A stretch of DNA of 64,000 bases from Branchinecta lynchi (GCA_023053575.1 JAKZAP010000005.1:9548001-9612000); one strand, 5' to 3'. Counted from the stretch's first letter, positions 35,116 to 46,554 are shown. Notes: generated by a model from the sequence alone, not told the origin. Translations and numbers: made by a program.

Positions 35116-35696
35116 AAGGAGATCCTGGTTTGTATCACGTTGCATATGCTGATGACGTTCTGCTTGTTGGCCGGACTCGCCGCGGATTGCTTGCCAACCT
35201 TAGTGTTTTAACAAATAAAATGTCCAAGATTGGATTATCAGTGAATGCATCTAAATGTGAGTTTATTTGTTTTAATAGCCCTTATACGGTCACTCCACTT
35301 GTTGCTTCGGGTGCAATTCTACGATGTTCTTCTTCCGTAAGTTGGCTTGGTCTGTCTTTCGGCCCAACGCTTTCCACTACGTGTTCATCCCTTGTGAATA
35401 GAGCCGTAAAAAGCCTATGCGTGGCTTACGGGAAAATATCCCCAAACAAAAGCCATTATAACCGCAATGGTCTTTGTACGTTTTATAGCGCTTATTGCGC
35501 CCCTGTGCTTCTGTTGTTAGTCGGCATGGCTCATCTGCTTCGTAAAAAAGATCGCCAGACTCTGCAAGTAGCTTATTTCAAATATTGTAAATTCCTCCTC
35601 CGGCTCCCTAGATGGCACCGAAAGAGAAAAGTCATCGCTCGATTTGGACTAATAGACGTGCCATCTCGGATTCAGACTGCGAGTGATGACCTATAT

Positions 35697-36776
35697 AACA
35701 AGACCAAAGGTTTCGATAGGATCCCAAAAATTCAATATCTGATCCAGACAACCGGGTCTTGTCTTAGCCAGATCCAGTCATCGCCAGACTCCTTGAAAGT
35801 TTTTACAATTAAAATTCAGAAACAGATTAAGGCCAAATAGCTAATCATCTGAGAAAACCAACTTCAGATTTGGATTCATCATGTGTGTTTACCCCTATAA
35901 GTCATATCTGTTTGGACGAAAAATTCCTGCCACTTCTGCCAATTTCCCGGTTTTCGGCCGAACTCCAGAACTACTTGTCCGGCGAAAAAGAAAGCTCAAA
36001 AACGAACTCAGGGTATCTTCTTTCCCTAATAATGAATATCTAATCACTTCAAATAAAAATTTAACTTATAACATTTTCCAACTCCAGCCGGATTCCGGTC
36101 GAACTATATGTCCAGGTAAAATATGGTTGTCACACACGAATTCGGCATCTCTTCTTACCCATAAATCGCTTATCTAATCAACTAGAAATAAAACATTAAC
36201 TTCTAACAATTTTCCGGTTTTGGCCGGATTCCGGGCGAACTACATGTCCGGGTAGAAAATTATTTTCACATAAGTTTTCAGCATGTCTTCTTTCCCCAAA
36301 TCGAACACCTAATCAACCCCAAATAAAACTTTTAATTTTAACAAACTTTCCGGTTTGGGCCGGATTCCGGGCTAACTACTTGTCCGTCAAGAAAATGGTT
36401 TTGACCATCGTCTTTAGCATGTCTTACTACCCCTAAATCGAACATCTAATCAACTTCAAATAAAAATTTTACTTTTAACAAACTTTCCGGTTATGGCCGG
36501 ATTCCGGGCGAACTACTTGTCCGATGACAAAATGATTTTCATCGTCGTGTTCAGCATGTCTTCTTACCTCATAATCGACTATCACATTAGTCGACTGGTC
36601 GACAGAACTCGACTGGTCCGACGACCCAACGAATCCTCACACCATGTTTCATCAAAATATCTCGTTCCCTTCGAGAGTTATCGTGCTTACAGACGGACGG
36701 ACGGACGGACGGACAGACGGACAACTTTTGCGATGTCATAGGTATCCCTCCACTTACGTTTTGGGATCCCAAAAAG
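35697..36776 (-). repeat. F1 element copy d, full length, inverted
   Basis: Starts AACAAGACCAAAGGTTTCGA, ends GTTTTGGGATCCCAAAAAG, and carries the GACGGACGGACGGACGG microsatellite at 36695-36720. Interrupts the RT between DDLY and TVNLIH with the frame unchanged. The RT-like tail of the reading frame 35130-35840 beyond 35696 is F1 sequence. Confidence 0.85.
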
Positions 36777-36839
36777 ACCGTTAACTTGATTCACGCTTAC
36801 GACCCTCTGCGGACATTCTTTCTAACTGATACTGGCTAG

Positions 36840-37690
36840 TTTGTTCGTGTTGTTTCGTTTAGTTTGTTTCTTGTTGTTTTTTTTTCGTTATTTGTGTTGC
36901 GAGAGCAACACTTTGGTTTTGTCCTCGTTTTTTTTTTTTTTTTCCTATGACTCCGATTTCATTTTATTCCTGGTAACTGGGAAGGGTCTAACCTGTGCGA
37001 TTTTTACGGAAAGTGTGGACCTTAGGCCGGATTGATGATTATGACATTACATTTTGGAAAGCTCCGTATAACTCTTGCCTGGGGTCAAAAAGGATGGTTT
37101 GTGCTTGTCCTCGAGCCAGAGCCTACGGTGTGCGAAGTGAAGTGCAGTTACATGGCCCATGTCAGAAAGGACTATCTGAAGTTGTGTAGCGAACCTTTCG
37201 TTTCATCAAACCATGTTTCTGCTTTCGAGGGGAAAGCTTCGTTCTAGCACGCAAGCAGGCAGGCACCAGTTTCAAATTGAAGATGGACTAAAATCTATAA
37301 GTGTTAAATATATGCGGCAGTTACCCGGCCCCACAGTCAACATATCTTCTTTGAGTGATAAATAGAAAAATCTACAGAAACAAAAGTGGCTTTTTCTCAC
37401 GGGTCCGAAAGTGCTGCCATCTATTGTTTCTATCCATTTCTGTGCGCGATTTCAGCTGAGTTTATCGTTCGTTTTTTGCACTTGGGTTTTTGCTAGAGAA
37501 ATGGTATCACTTGGGCCTCTTAAACTTTAAAATTTCTCTCTTTGCTAAAGAAACTAGAGCTTATCATTTGCTCTTTTCTAAGCGGTGACGTTAGAAAGTT
37601 GGCCTACGGCAAAAAAGTCAACTTTTGAACTAAGACAGGTAGAACTTTTTTTTCGACGTCGATCGATACCAGTCGATGAGCTGATCAAAG
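36840..37690. other. RT 3' flank and unassigned sequence
   Basis: T-rich DNA with, near 36886-36930, a reverse fragment of the retroposon end at 39052 (TGTTGCGAGAGCAACACTTT), then a poly-T run. The remainder to 37690 holds no recognised gene or repeat. Confidence 0.45.
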
Positions 37691-37699
37691 TATACGTCA

Positions 37700-38340
37700 T
37701 CCATTTTTTGGTACAAAAATTCCTTCATGAGATACACCAGTTTTAAAATTTCAAGGGGTTGACAACTTCAGCAGTAAGTTGCACACTGAAACCAAAAATA
37801 GGCGATACGAGTTGTGAGATATGTAGGGGACTTGTAAGCAACAGTCGACAGTTAGCTCATAATCATCTTGGGCGATGAGGGGTTTGCAGATTTTGCTAGT
37901 TGGTGTACCTGTTATTTGTTTCCGGTGTATTCGATGGTAAGAACAATTTGGTTCCCAATGGTAAGATATGCAAGGGGCTTGTAAGTAATAGTCGGCTGCT
38001 ATGCTACAATTATCTTCAGCGATGAGGGGTTTGCAACTTTTGCTAGCTGGTGTACTTGCTAGTTGGTGTACCTGGTATTTGTTTCCGGTGTATTCGATGG
38101 TAAGAACAATTTGGTTCCCAATCATAAGACATGATAGGGACTTGTAAGTAATATTCGGCTGTTCTGGTCAACTCATCTTCAGCGATAAGGGGTTTGCAAC
38201 TTTTGCTAGCTGGTGTACCCATTATTTTTATCCGGTTAACTTTGATGTCTATCACGGAAGAGGGACTTGTAAGTAAGAATCGGTTCACGAGGGGCTAGAA
38301 ATCTGTGCAAACTGGTGCACATTGCATTCGATTTCTATAA
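37700..38340 (+). repeat. Tandem array, ~190-bp units, 3-4 copies
   Basis: Units with GGGACTTGTAAGTAATA, CGATGAGGGGTTTGCAACTT, TTGCTAGCTGGTGTACC, TTTGTTTCCGGTGTATTCGA and GAACAATTTGGTTCCCAAT. The last unit is the most diverged. Minus-strand frames of 81-124 codons are artefacts of the units. Confidence 0.75.
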
Positions 38341-38454
38341 ATCTGACGGTAAGAATGTTTGTATCGACGGTCTATCGCTGTAATCTTGGGGTACAAACGA
38401 TAATGTAAAACAATGAGGTAGTTCGTAATAGCTAATAGTGATATCTGTGGTATT

Positions 38455-38945
38455 CTAATCCTGAAAAGTTACGGATAGCTTTATAATACCAACTAGATTA
38501 TATAAGATATTGTTCCAAGTTTTCATCCGTCACGATGTCTACGATTGAAAAGGATCAAGTTCTACTGACTGCAAAGTCAATTTAGTCCCTTTTTCTGATA
38601 TTCTTTGTTGTTGTTAGGGCAATCGATAGCCCTTGATTAGCTGATCAAAGTATATGTCATCTATTTTTTTTTTTTTTAAATCCTTCATGAGATAAACCAG
38701 TTTGAAAATTTCAAGGGGTTGACAACTTCAGTAGTAAGGTACATGAAACCAAAAATAGGCGATACCTGTTTGTTGTTAGTGATCCTGAAAAGTTACGGAT
38801 AGCTTTATAATATCAACTAGATTATATAAGATATTTTTCCAAGTTTTCATCGGTCACGATGTCTACGATTGAAAAGGATCAAGTTCAACTGACTGCAAAG
38901 TCAATTTAGTCACTTCTTCCGATATTCTTTAGTTGTTGTTTTTTC
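38455..38945 (+). repeat. ~328-bp tandem duplication
   Basis: The block starting CCTGAAAAGTTACGGATAGC at 38461 recurs at 38785, over 90 percent identical for about 155 bp. Between them, 38625-38765 repeats the block at 37670-37800 (GCTGATCAAAGTATA, TTTCAAGGGGTTGACAACTT). A third decayed copy lies near 38960-39050. Confidence 0.75.
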
Positions 38946-39051
38946 AACGCTGAAGAATAGCTTTTGATCATTTGATTACTCTTTTTAGAACATACAGTTT
39001 TAAAAGCTTCAATAAGTTGACAACTTCAGCATTTAACCGACAGTGAAGGAA

Positions 39052-39228
39052 CAAAACCAAAGTGTTGCTCTCGCAACACTTTAGTCGGCGAAGCCGGACA
39101 CAGGTTGCCGCAACACTTCACGTTGCACAGGCAACCTAGGTCTAGTTATCGTTTTGTTTCTTTCATAATACTCCGTATTTTGTGTTTTACACTTTACGGG
39201 TAATAAAGTTCATTCATTCATTCATAGC
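39052..39228 (+). mobile_element. 5'-truncated non-LTR element, 3' end with ATTC tail
   Basis: Reads VLLSQHFSRRSRTQVAATL then a stop, followed by a short UTR, AATAAAG and (TTCA)n. Matches the end of the RT remnant at 5990-6085. The shared part contains two nested inverted repeats: AAAGTGTTGC..GCAACACTTT and GGTTGCCGCAAC..GTTGCACAGGCAACC. A third, inverted fragment lies at 36886-36930. Confidence 0.65.
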
Positions 39229-39229
39229 A

Positions 39230-40550
39230 GCTGTTCCTCGAAATGAAGTTCCGATAACTCTGTTTTTATCTATTTAACATATTTCGAAAGTTCAGACTGG
39301 CTACTAGTATGTATTTTTTTTACAGAAAATTAAGCATCCTGGCTCGTATGTAAAATATTCATTCAAGAAACTTCATTTCAAACCTTGGTATTTTCCCGAC
39401 AGCGCACTCTGGGGAATTCTACCAATTTTGAAGATGCGTGTTTGAAAGGTTCAGTAAAATCACTTTTAGGGCGTCGGTTATTTACTGTCATCCTGGCTGT
39501 ACTTTTTTCTTTTTCTTGAATGAAATCCAACTCTGCTTTACCACACATGGCTTGATAACAAAGCAGTAACAATAACAATGATCAAACTTTAATAAACATA
39601 GAATCAGGCTTTCTCGCTGAGTCTAAGAGATCCTCGAGTCCGTGGTTACATTCGACCGATTTATCTCCGTCTTTGCCCTTTCATGGACTAGGCTTACTAG
39701 ACTGTCTGTGTGTTCTGCGCGTTTATTTCCAATCTCCCCCACCGAGTTCTGCAAATCATTTTTCAGCCATCTGTGTCTGCCTTACTTGTCGGTCATGAAC
39801 CGAACCGTCGGCAGACGTCGCCAAAGTTTCTCTTACAAACCAAACCTTCGGCCGATATCTCCGATGTGTAGGTCGCGAACTAAATTGTCGTCCGACAACT
39901 GCGACATGTCGGTCGAAGCGCATCTGGGGTTCTTTCCACGAGTACGAAAGCTGGAATCGAATATCGGTTTAGTGTTACTTCACCTCTTTCTCTGTCTTAA
40001 TCTGCAACTCCTTTCATGTTGAAACGCTTCAGGACACTTTCCTCAGCGCTGATGACGCACTTGAAGCTTAATAATATTCAGGCGGACATGTTCCGGAGAA
40101 AACCAGTTTTCCAGGGATAATGATCACCCCTTTTTCTCGGTCAAATTTACATAGTAGATGGGGATTTGGGATTTTCTTGAGAAATCTTTTCCTGTTGGGT
40201 GTCGCTCGTAATGACCTAGGCTCGGCTCATTAACTGAGATTCGTAACGGAAGGTTAAGGCGAGCGGTCACGCTTTACCGCACATAATAGCACAAAGGAAA
40301 TCTCCTCTGCCACCAGTTGTAATGGAAACCTCCATTTCACCGTGAATGGGATTAAAGCAGAGGAACTGTTTTGGAAGAAAGTCTCGGAAATCGTTTTTTC
40401 ATTCCACCTTTAGAAAGCCGACTCCGTCTGAGGGGTCAGTGACTCCGTGAAGCGGAGGGGCTTTACTGCGAAGTCGATTTTCCAGATAAAGCTTGTAATA
40501 AAGTTCTATTTCTGACAAAAGTTCAATATGTGTTTAAAATTCGGTTTGAG
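39230..40550. other. No recognised gene
   Basis: A 126-codon plus frame (39642-40022) has biased composition and repeats of CGGTCATGAACCGAACCGTC-like and GTCGCGAACTAAATTGTCG blocks; not accepted as a gene. At 40420-40470 there is GACTCCGTCTGAGGGGTCAG followed by GACTCCGTGAAGCGGAGG. Confidence 0.4.
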
Positions 40551-40557
40551 GGACACT

Positions 40558-40870
40558 GCAAAACGGGTACGCCAGCTACATTTTATTAAAGCCATATTTC
40601 GGCGCTTCTTGGCAATCGTCCTCTTCAGGCCCAAGTCACTCAAGCTAGAAAATTAACTTATCAACAAGTTGGGACAAGATCTGGTGAACTTGTCGCAAGA
40701 AATTATGGCAAATTAATTTTCCAGCTTGCGCAGCTTCAGCCTGGAGAAGACCCTTGCCAAGAAGAGCCGAAATATAGCTCTAATAAAATGTAGTTGACGT
40801 ATCCGTTTTGCAGTGTCAAATATGATCAGCAATCAGCTTGGGCTGAAGGAATATTTATGGTTGAATATCT
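40558..40870. mobile_element. Foldback module, family M, copy 4
   Basis: Left arm has CGCTTCTTGGCAATCGTCC, right arm GAAGACCCTTGCCAAGAAGA, with inner arms CTAGAAAATTAACTT and AAATTAATTTTCCAG. The outer right side has GACGTATCCGTTTTGCAGTG and AGCTTGGGCTGAAGGAATAT, also seen at 3000 and 53380. Confidence 0.65.
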
Positions 40871-41022
40871 TAAAAGTAGGCCCTGCTTTTAATGAATTAC
40901 TGATGGCTTTGCCCACGACCGTTGACTTGTAGCTAAAACACGGGGAAATTTACATGGCCGTTTTTTTTCAAATGAGCGTCTTTCAGACAATCGTTGGAAG
41001 CATGTTACATATCGGAAATAGC
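40850..41022 (-). repeat. Interspersed repeat R89, copy 1
   Basis: TTGAATATCTTAAAAGTAGG through ACCGTTGACTTGTAGC and GGGGAAATTTACATGGCCG. Aligns well with 59885-60110 and more weakly with 51715-51960. On the minus strand the three share a coding-like pattern (VNGSRKRLKTAK type), broken here. Confidence 0.5.
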
Positions 41023-41037
41023 GAAAAAACGCAAACA

Positions 41038-41190
41038 TACACTGTCAGAAGTTTCAGAACAGATAACACAAGGATGCGCGGTTACAACAGACAACACAAC
41101 GGACAACACTCAACAGATAACACGAGAGACAACACTAGGGATGTAATCTGTTGTCGCGACAAACGATATGCATGAAGTTTTATGTATAAC
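41038..41190 (+). mobile_element. CACTGTCAG-end element, ~150 bp
   Basis: Starts TACACTGTCAGAAGTTTCAG, contains several AACAGATAACAC or ACAGACAACAC repeats and TTGTCGCGACAAACG, and ends near GCATGAAGTTTTATG. The counterpart in the other orientation is at 48481-48589. The same terminus is nested in the loop of copy 2 at 12453. Confidence 0.6.
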
Positions 41191-41199
41191 AACAAGAAC

Positions 41200-42220
41200 A
41201 AATAACGAGATAGAACTGATGTCTCCCTATCTCTGTCATACAAACATGCTTAGTCGAGTAAAATTAGGCCGACTCCCGGCGCAAATGAGCGGAGGTGGAG
41301 CTTACCCGGGACATCAAGTCGTTACCTCTACAGAGAAGGTGTAACACAGTAAACCATCGAGGTAGAAAAATCGAATGGAGGCACAAGTGATAGGCTGTTA
41401 ACCCTCGACTGGACGCGGAAACAGCGGTTGACGGTTCATTGATTCAGACAAGCTTTCGGGGGTTGACAAGAAAATTCAGTAGTAATTAAAAACATATCCA
41501 AATATAAAGAAACTGGCATTCGATACAAAGCAGATATTATGAATGTGTCAAACCCTCTGGTAATTTAGTTAAAAGTACGACACACTGTATTTGCTAATAT
41601 AAGTTGTATCTTTTCGGGGTCAACTCAAGGAAGTGGTGTCAACATCCAGAACAAGAAGAGATGAATTTCATTCCAGATATTTGCTCTCTTCTGAGAATAT
41701 CACATGAAAACGCAGATTCTTTATGAAAGGCAGTGTTTCAGGTTTAATTAGACTGAGTGGAAACGAACAAATATTTTGTGGAATATTATACGATAGGCTT
41801 CTACTGGGACAACCCAACCAGAAGCTCTTTTGAATTAAATAAATAAAAAAAAATAAAAAACTAGGACTCCTATTTGGGTCCTAGACAAACTATAACCCAC
41901 ATGGTAGGGCCCCTGTATGAAAACCAAAGACTTTATTTGATGGGAAAATACGCCGTTGACATGGAAGTAGTGAACTAAAAGACAAAAGTGCGCTTCAGTC
42001 TAGGATAGACCAGGTCGAAGTGAACTTCCGTCTTTCAATTCACTAGTGAATCAAAATCGAACTCACTAAATCGAAACGTATGCAATTAAATATTAGTGAA
42101 CCTTTGTGGAAAATATTTGTTGATTGTTTTGCGATTATTTCTCTTTCTTTGTCCTTTCCTACTGCACTTGCGCCCTTGGGCAGTGCGTCATAAATCCTTC
42201 GTTCATTAAAGTATTTTTCT
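41200..42220. other. No recognised gene
   Basis: Begins with a lone terminus related to 19739-20163 (about 41195-41240). No support for coding in the rest. Confidence 0.4.
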
Positions 42221-42223
42221 AGG

Positions 42224-43186
42224 AAAACAAGACCAAAGGTGTCGATGAGATCACAAAATATAATATTTGATCCAGACATCGATGAGATCACAAAATATAA
42301 TATTTGATCCAGACAATTTGGTCTGGTCTTCGCCAGATCCAGTCTTCGCCAGGATAATCATCAGAGAAAACCAAGTTCAGATATACCTCTATAAGCCGTA
42401 ACTTTTTTGACATACTGACCGAAACTTCCTGCTTTACTTCTGCCAAATTTGCGGTTTCGCCCGAATTTCGAGGGAACTACTAGAAAATTCAGACACGAAT
42501 CCAGCGTATCTCCTTATCCCATAAAGAGCATCTAATCAACTTTAAAAAAAACTTTGACTTTATAAAAATCCGATTACAACCGGATTTTGGACTAATTATA
42601 TGTCCGGGTAAAAAATGATTGTAATAAACAAACTCAGCGTCTTTTCGTACCCCTAAATCTGTCAAGTGTCAACTAATCAACTAGAGATACAACTTTTGCT
42701 TTTAACTTGTTTTCCGGTTTTGGCCGGATTCCAGGCGAACTAGTTGTCCGGCGAGAAAATTGTTTTGACCTTCATGTTCAGCATGTCTTCTTACCCTGAA
42801 ATCGAGCTTTTAATAAACTTCAAATGAAACTTCTACTTTTAACCAACTTCCCGTTTTTGGTAAGTTGGGCGAGAACTACTTGTCCAAAGAGAAAACGGTT
42901 TTCACCATCGTGCAGCATGTCTTTTTACTCCATAAACGAATATCAGATTAGCTGTTTAAAAATATTTGTGTGTCCCTTAATTTGAACCCCCTCCCCGGCC
43001 CTCAAATGTTCGGCTACATAGCCCATCTACGAACTTGACCTTACCCTTCACCCAAACGATCCTCACACCAAGTTTCATAAAAATATCCCATTCCCTTCGA
43101 GAGTTATCGTGCTTACAGACGGACGAACGGACAACTTTTGCGATGTCATACGTATCCCTTCACTTCCGTTTTGGGATCCCAAAAAG
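42224..43186 (-). repeat. F1 element copy e
   Basis: Starts AAAACAAGACCAAAGGTGTC and ends GTTTTGGGATCCCAAAAAG. A 40-bp block around CATCGATGAGATCACAAAAT is duplicated at its start. The next F1 copy begins 3 bp after its end in the same orientation, making an almost exact head-to-tail pair. Confidence 0.85.
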
Positions 43187-43915
43187 AAGAACAAGACCAA
43201 AGGTGTCGATGGGATCCCAAAAGTCTAAGATTTCATCCAGACAATTGAGTCTTGTCTTCGCCAGATCCAGTCTTCGCCAGGCTAATCATCAAAGAAAACG
43301 GAGTTCAGATATTCCATCTATCTATCAATCTACACCTCTATAGGCCATATCTATTTTGACGATACTGACCGAAAATTCCTGCTTTACTTCCGCCAAATTT
43401 GCGGCTTCGCCCGAATTCCGAGCGAACTACTAGTCCAGCAATAAAAGAAAATTCAGAAACTAATCCAGCGTATCTCCTTATCCCTATAAAGAACATATAA
43501 TCAACATTAAATAAAACTTTGACATAAAAAAAAATGCGGGTACAACCGGATTCCGGACTAATTATATGTCCGTGTAAATAATGATTGTCATATACAGACT
43601 TAGCGTCTCTTCTTACCCCTAAATCTAACACCTAATCAACTTCAGATAAAACTTTTGCTTTTGACATATTTTCCGGTTTTGGGCGGATTCCAGGCGAACT
43701 AGTCGTTACCCCTAAATCGAACATTTAATCAACTTCAAATGAAACTTATACTTCTAACAAACTTTCTGTTTTTTTTCGGATCCGTACGAACTACTTGTCC
43801 GGAGAGAAAATGATTTGCACCATCGTGTTCAGCATGTCTTCTTACCTGATAATCGACTATCACATTAGCTGTATAAAATATTTAGTTTGTCCTTTAACCC
43901 TTTCGCACTTTTTCT

Positions 43916-44324
43916 TGTCAAATGACACACGCCTGACTTTGTTGCTCCGTGTGCCATCTGGTAGCAGATAGGCAAATTTACGCATTGGATTTGGAATGTA
44001 GATGCCTTTGCGGTTCCAACGATATGACGCTTGTTTTGTTTTGAGCGACGCAAAGCGGGAAAAGTCTTACAGTGAGTCAGACAGTTGTCAGAATGTGGTA
44101 ATTCAACACAGATTACTGTTTTCTAATTAGAAACTGGAAGGTAAGTAGTGCTAAATTGTTACTGATATGCTACAAACGGGTCAAGTATGACCCAAAATAA
44201 AATTTTATGGAAGAATCAAGACGTAATTATTTTTACGAGAAGCTCCAGATTTTTCCAAATCTTGAGTATGTCATTTGACAAGAGTGGGCATTTCGATCTA
44301 TTTACCTGTTGGTGTCAATTGACA
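43916..44324. promoter_or_regulatory. Left subterminal palindromes TGTCANNTGACA (x3)
   Basis: TGTCAAATGACA at 43916-43927, TGTCATTTGACA at 44269-44280, TGTCAATTGACA at 44313-44324. Matching palindromes occur near the right end (46621-46632 and 46665-46676). Repeated subterminal motifs are candidate transposase-binding sites; this role is inferred. Confidence 0.5.
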
Positions 44325-44571
44325 CATGTAGGAATTCAGATGACAAGGTTTTCGTGCATTAGGAAAGAAAACGCTTCATAAGTAAGATGTGTATATGGTT
44401 GGTGATTTAAGTAAACGTATGCGTGGGCGTAGGGGGAGTAAATCTGGTAGTTTTAATTATCACCCGAAAGAAAAAACAAAGCCAATGACTGGACTTACAT
44501 GATGATTTAGAATCTAGTTTACTTAGCCTATATTTTTCCCAGTTTATTGTCTTCGCAGATACGGACTTGAT

Positions 44572-46554
44572 ATGGAAGCAGATGAACCAAGTAAGCCCAA
44601 AGAAGTCAGACGCTCTGCAAGATCCCTACCACCAAGATCCCTGACTGCTAGTGAAGCTGCTGATGTTTTCATGTCATTTGGAGACGATTCTGATCTAAGC
44701 GATCTGTCAAGTGAAGAAGATGATGCAGAATGGAGTCTCCCTGCTGCAGATACTGAATCACCAACCAGAAGTTCAAATCACATGGAAGCACTGGAAGATG
44801 ATTACATAGATCAAATGAATAATACAGACGAGTCAGATGACGAAGATGTCCCACTTCGAGTGACAAGAGCCAAACTGAAGAGAAGTGGAACAGATGCTTG
44901 CCGAGATGATCCAGTTGAGCCAGACGATGTCGAACAGCCTCCGCGGAAGAAGGGCAAGGCCCCAAAACCTTCTTATAACTGGACAAGGACCACCTTACCG
45001 AGAAGAGAAGATGAATGCACATATAGGGATCCATGTCCTCAGGTTGAGGGACTATATCCTATCGAATATTTCCTCAAGTACTTTCCGTCGGATCTGTTTG
45101 AACTCGCTGCGGAAAAGACTGAGCAATACCACACGAGAAAGAACTGTAGAAGCATCAAAGTACCCGGAAAATCTTTGACCCACGAAATTCGACAGACAGT
45201 CGGACTGAGCATACTGATGGGATCCCTGAATCTACCACAGCTAAAGCTGTACTGGAATAAGAAGTTCTCACAGCCACTATTCTATAACACGATGCCAAGA
45301 GATAGGTACAGCAAGCTGAGAAACAACCTGCATTTCACCTCAGACGAAGACCGGGATGGAGGCAATGCTCTCTGGAAGGTCAGACCAGTTCTAACTGCAG
45401 TCAGGAGACGCTGCCAGGGATTAGCACGTGAACAGAATCTCAGTGTCGATGAGCAAATGATCCCTTTCAAGGGGAAGACAAAAATGAAACAGTACATAAA
45501 GTCGAAGCCAAGAAAATGGGGTTTGAAGAATTTGGTGATTTGTGGGTCCTCGGGGATAATGTACGACTTTGAACTATATCAAGGGAAGAATACCAACATC
45601 AGTGACAAATACAAAGAGGATGCTGGCGGGCTTGGCGGGGCTACGGTCATGCGTCTACTTGAACGGATTGATAAGCATCTAAACCACAGGGTTTACTTTG
45701 ACAACTACTTCACGTCATTACCTCTCATTGAGCTACTGGGAGCTGAGGGATTTTTCGCTGCGGGAACCATAAGAGCTGACCGCGTCGGCAAAGCCAAGCT
45801 AATGGAGGAGAAAGAACTAAAGAAGAAAGGCAGAGGTGCCACCGATGAAATGGTAGATGTGGGGAGAGGCTTGCGACTCGTACGGTGGTACGATAACAGA
45901 GCAGTCACACTGGCCTCGAACTACTGTGGATCTGACACCACAGACACCGTGAAAAGGTGGAACATTGATCAAAAAGCATATGTTGAGGTTACCAGGCCTC
46001 AAATTGTTTCTGACTACAACAAGTGCATGGGAGGGGTTGATAAGCTAGACCACCTTATTGCTCTTTACAGAGTTGAGACCAAGGCCAGAAAATGGCCCCT
46101 GAAAGTCATATTTCACTTTGTGGATGCAGCGATCTGCAATTCTTGGCTTGAGTACAGGCGATTCGAAAGCAAAGATCCCAGCGTGAAACAAGTTTCACTA
46201 TTTGAATTTCGAAACGAAATCGCAGAAGCACTGATCAGAACCGAAGAAACTCCTAGCCGAAAGCGTGGCAGGCCACTCAGCAATCAGCCTTCACCATCGG
46301 CCACTCCTGATTTGCCAGGCACAAGCCGCAGTCCTTCACAAGCCCGCGTCCGACCTTCTTATCCGATAGAGAGTGTTCGCTACGACAAGATCAGCCACCT
46401 GCCTCTGCACATTGAGGGCAGAGAAGCCATGTGTCGGTACGAGCGTTGTCCCAAGGGGGTTCTGGGTAGGTCTCGCACTAAATGCAACAAGTGTGGTGTT
46501 GCTCTTTGCTTGAACAAGGAAAGGAACTGCTTCCTTGCTTATCATACTCGTTGA
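44572..46554 (+). CDS. piggyBac transposase, 660 aa, intact
   Basis: Cut-and-paste transposase of the DDE_Tnp_1_7 (piggyBac) family. It has an acidic, serine-rich N-terminus (residues ~35-125), then a catalytic core with the three expected aspartates: D293 in NLSVDEQMIPFKGKTKMK, D377 in VYFDNYFTS and D490 in MGGVDKLD. The C-terminal cysteine-rich domain (C621, C626, C638, C641, C646, C653, then HTR) fits the family's zinc-binding DNA-recognition module. Length is close to the usual 550-650 residues. The start ATG at 44572 follows a TTCGCAG that could be a splice acceptor, so a short 5' exon is possible. No stops or frameshifts: potentially active. Confidence 0.95.
   Translation: MEADEPSKPKEVRRSARSLPPRSLTASEAADVFMSFGDDSDLSDLSSEEDDAEWSLPAADTESPTRSSNHMEALEDDYIDQMNNTDESDDEDVPLRVTRAKLKRSGTDACRDDPVEPDDVEQPPRKKGKAPKPSYNWTRTTLPRREDECTYRDPCPQVEGLYPIEYFLKYFPSDLFELAAEKTEQYHTRKNCRSIKVPGKSLTHEIRQTVGLSILMGSLNLPQLKLYWNKKFSQPLFYNTMPRDRYSKLRNNLHFTSDEDRDGGNALWKVRPVLTAVRRRCQGLAREQNLSVDEQMIPFKGKTKMKQYIKSKPRKWGLKNLVICGSSGIMYDFELYQGKNTNISDKYKEDAGGLGGATVMRLLERIDKHLNHRVYFDNYFTSLPLIELLGAEGFFAAGTIRADRVGKAKLMEEKELKKKGRGATDEMVDVGRGLRLVRWYDNRAVTLASNYCGSDTTDTVKRWNIDQKAYVEVTRPQIVSDYNKCMGGVDKLDHLIALYRVETKARKWPLKVIFHFVDAAICNSWLEYRRFESKDPSVKQVSLFEFRNEIAEALIRTEETPSRKRGRPLSNQPSPSATPDLPGTSRSPSQARVRPSYPIESVRYDKISHLPLHIEGREAMCRYERCPKGVLGRSRTKCNKCGVALCLNKERNCFLAYHTR

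Larger units (their letters stand above)
32507..36839 (+). pseudogene. Non-LTR RT gene split by three F1 insertions
   Basis: Coding segments 32507-32554, 33619-34042, 35116-35696 and 36777-36839 join into one RT. Boxes in order are DPTSCANYRPITVSC, SKLLEHSFLPEIESK, TPFQFGFRRGMGCSHAH, LTVDISGVFDN (motif A), INKEVRQGAVLSPFIF (motif B), HVAYADDVLLVG (motif C, catalytic YADD intact) and SSVSWLGLSFGPT, with a C-terminus ending LRTFFLTDTG. Junctions 1 and 3 keep the frame exactly. Junction 2 would restore a TAA codon, and there is a frameshift near 33847. The N-terminus and any endonuclease are missing. The 3' UTR begins at 36840. Each insert is listed separately. Confidence 0.85.

Noticed and set aside
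35697..35840. Apparent RT C-terminal extension after DDLY
   Set aside because: It is F1 copy d read through in frame; the true RT tail resumes at 36777.
36695..36720. CRISPR-like short repeats (GACGGACGG)
   Set aside because: Simple (GACG)n microsatellite inside F1, no spacers, eukaryotic context.
39642..40022. 126-codon plus ORF
   Set aside because: Serine/arginine bias from repeated CGGTC/GTCGCGAAC motifs; no start context, splice site or family match.
44669..46545. Minus-strand ORFs of 60-121 codons opposite the piggyBac transposase
   Set aside because: Antisense shadows of a well-supported coding sequence.
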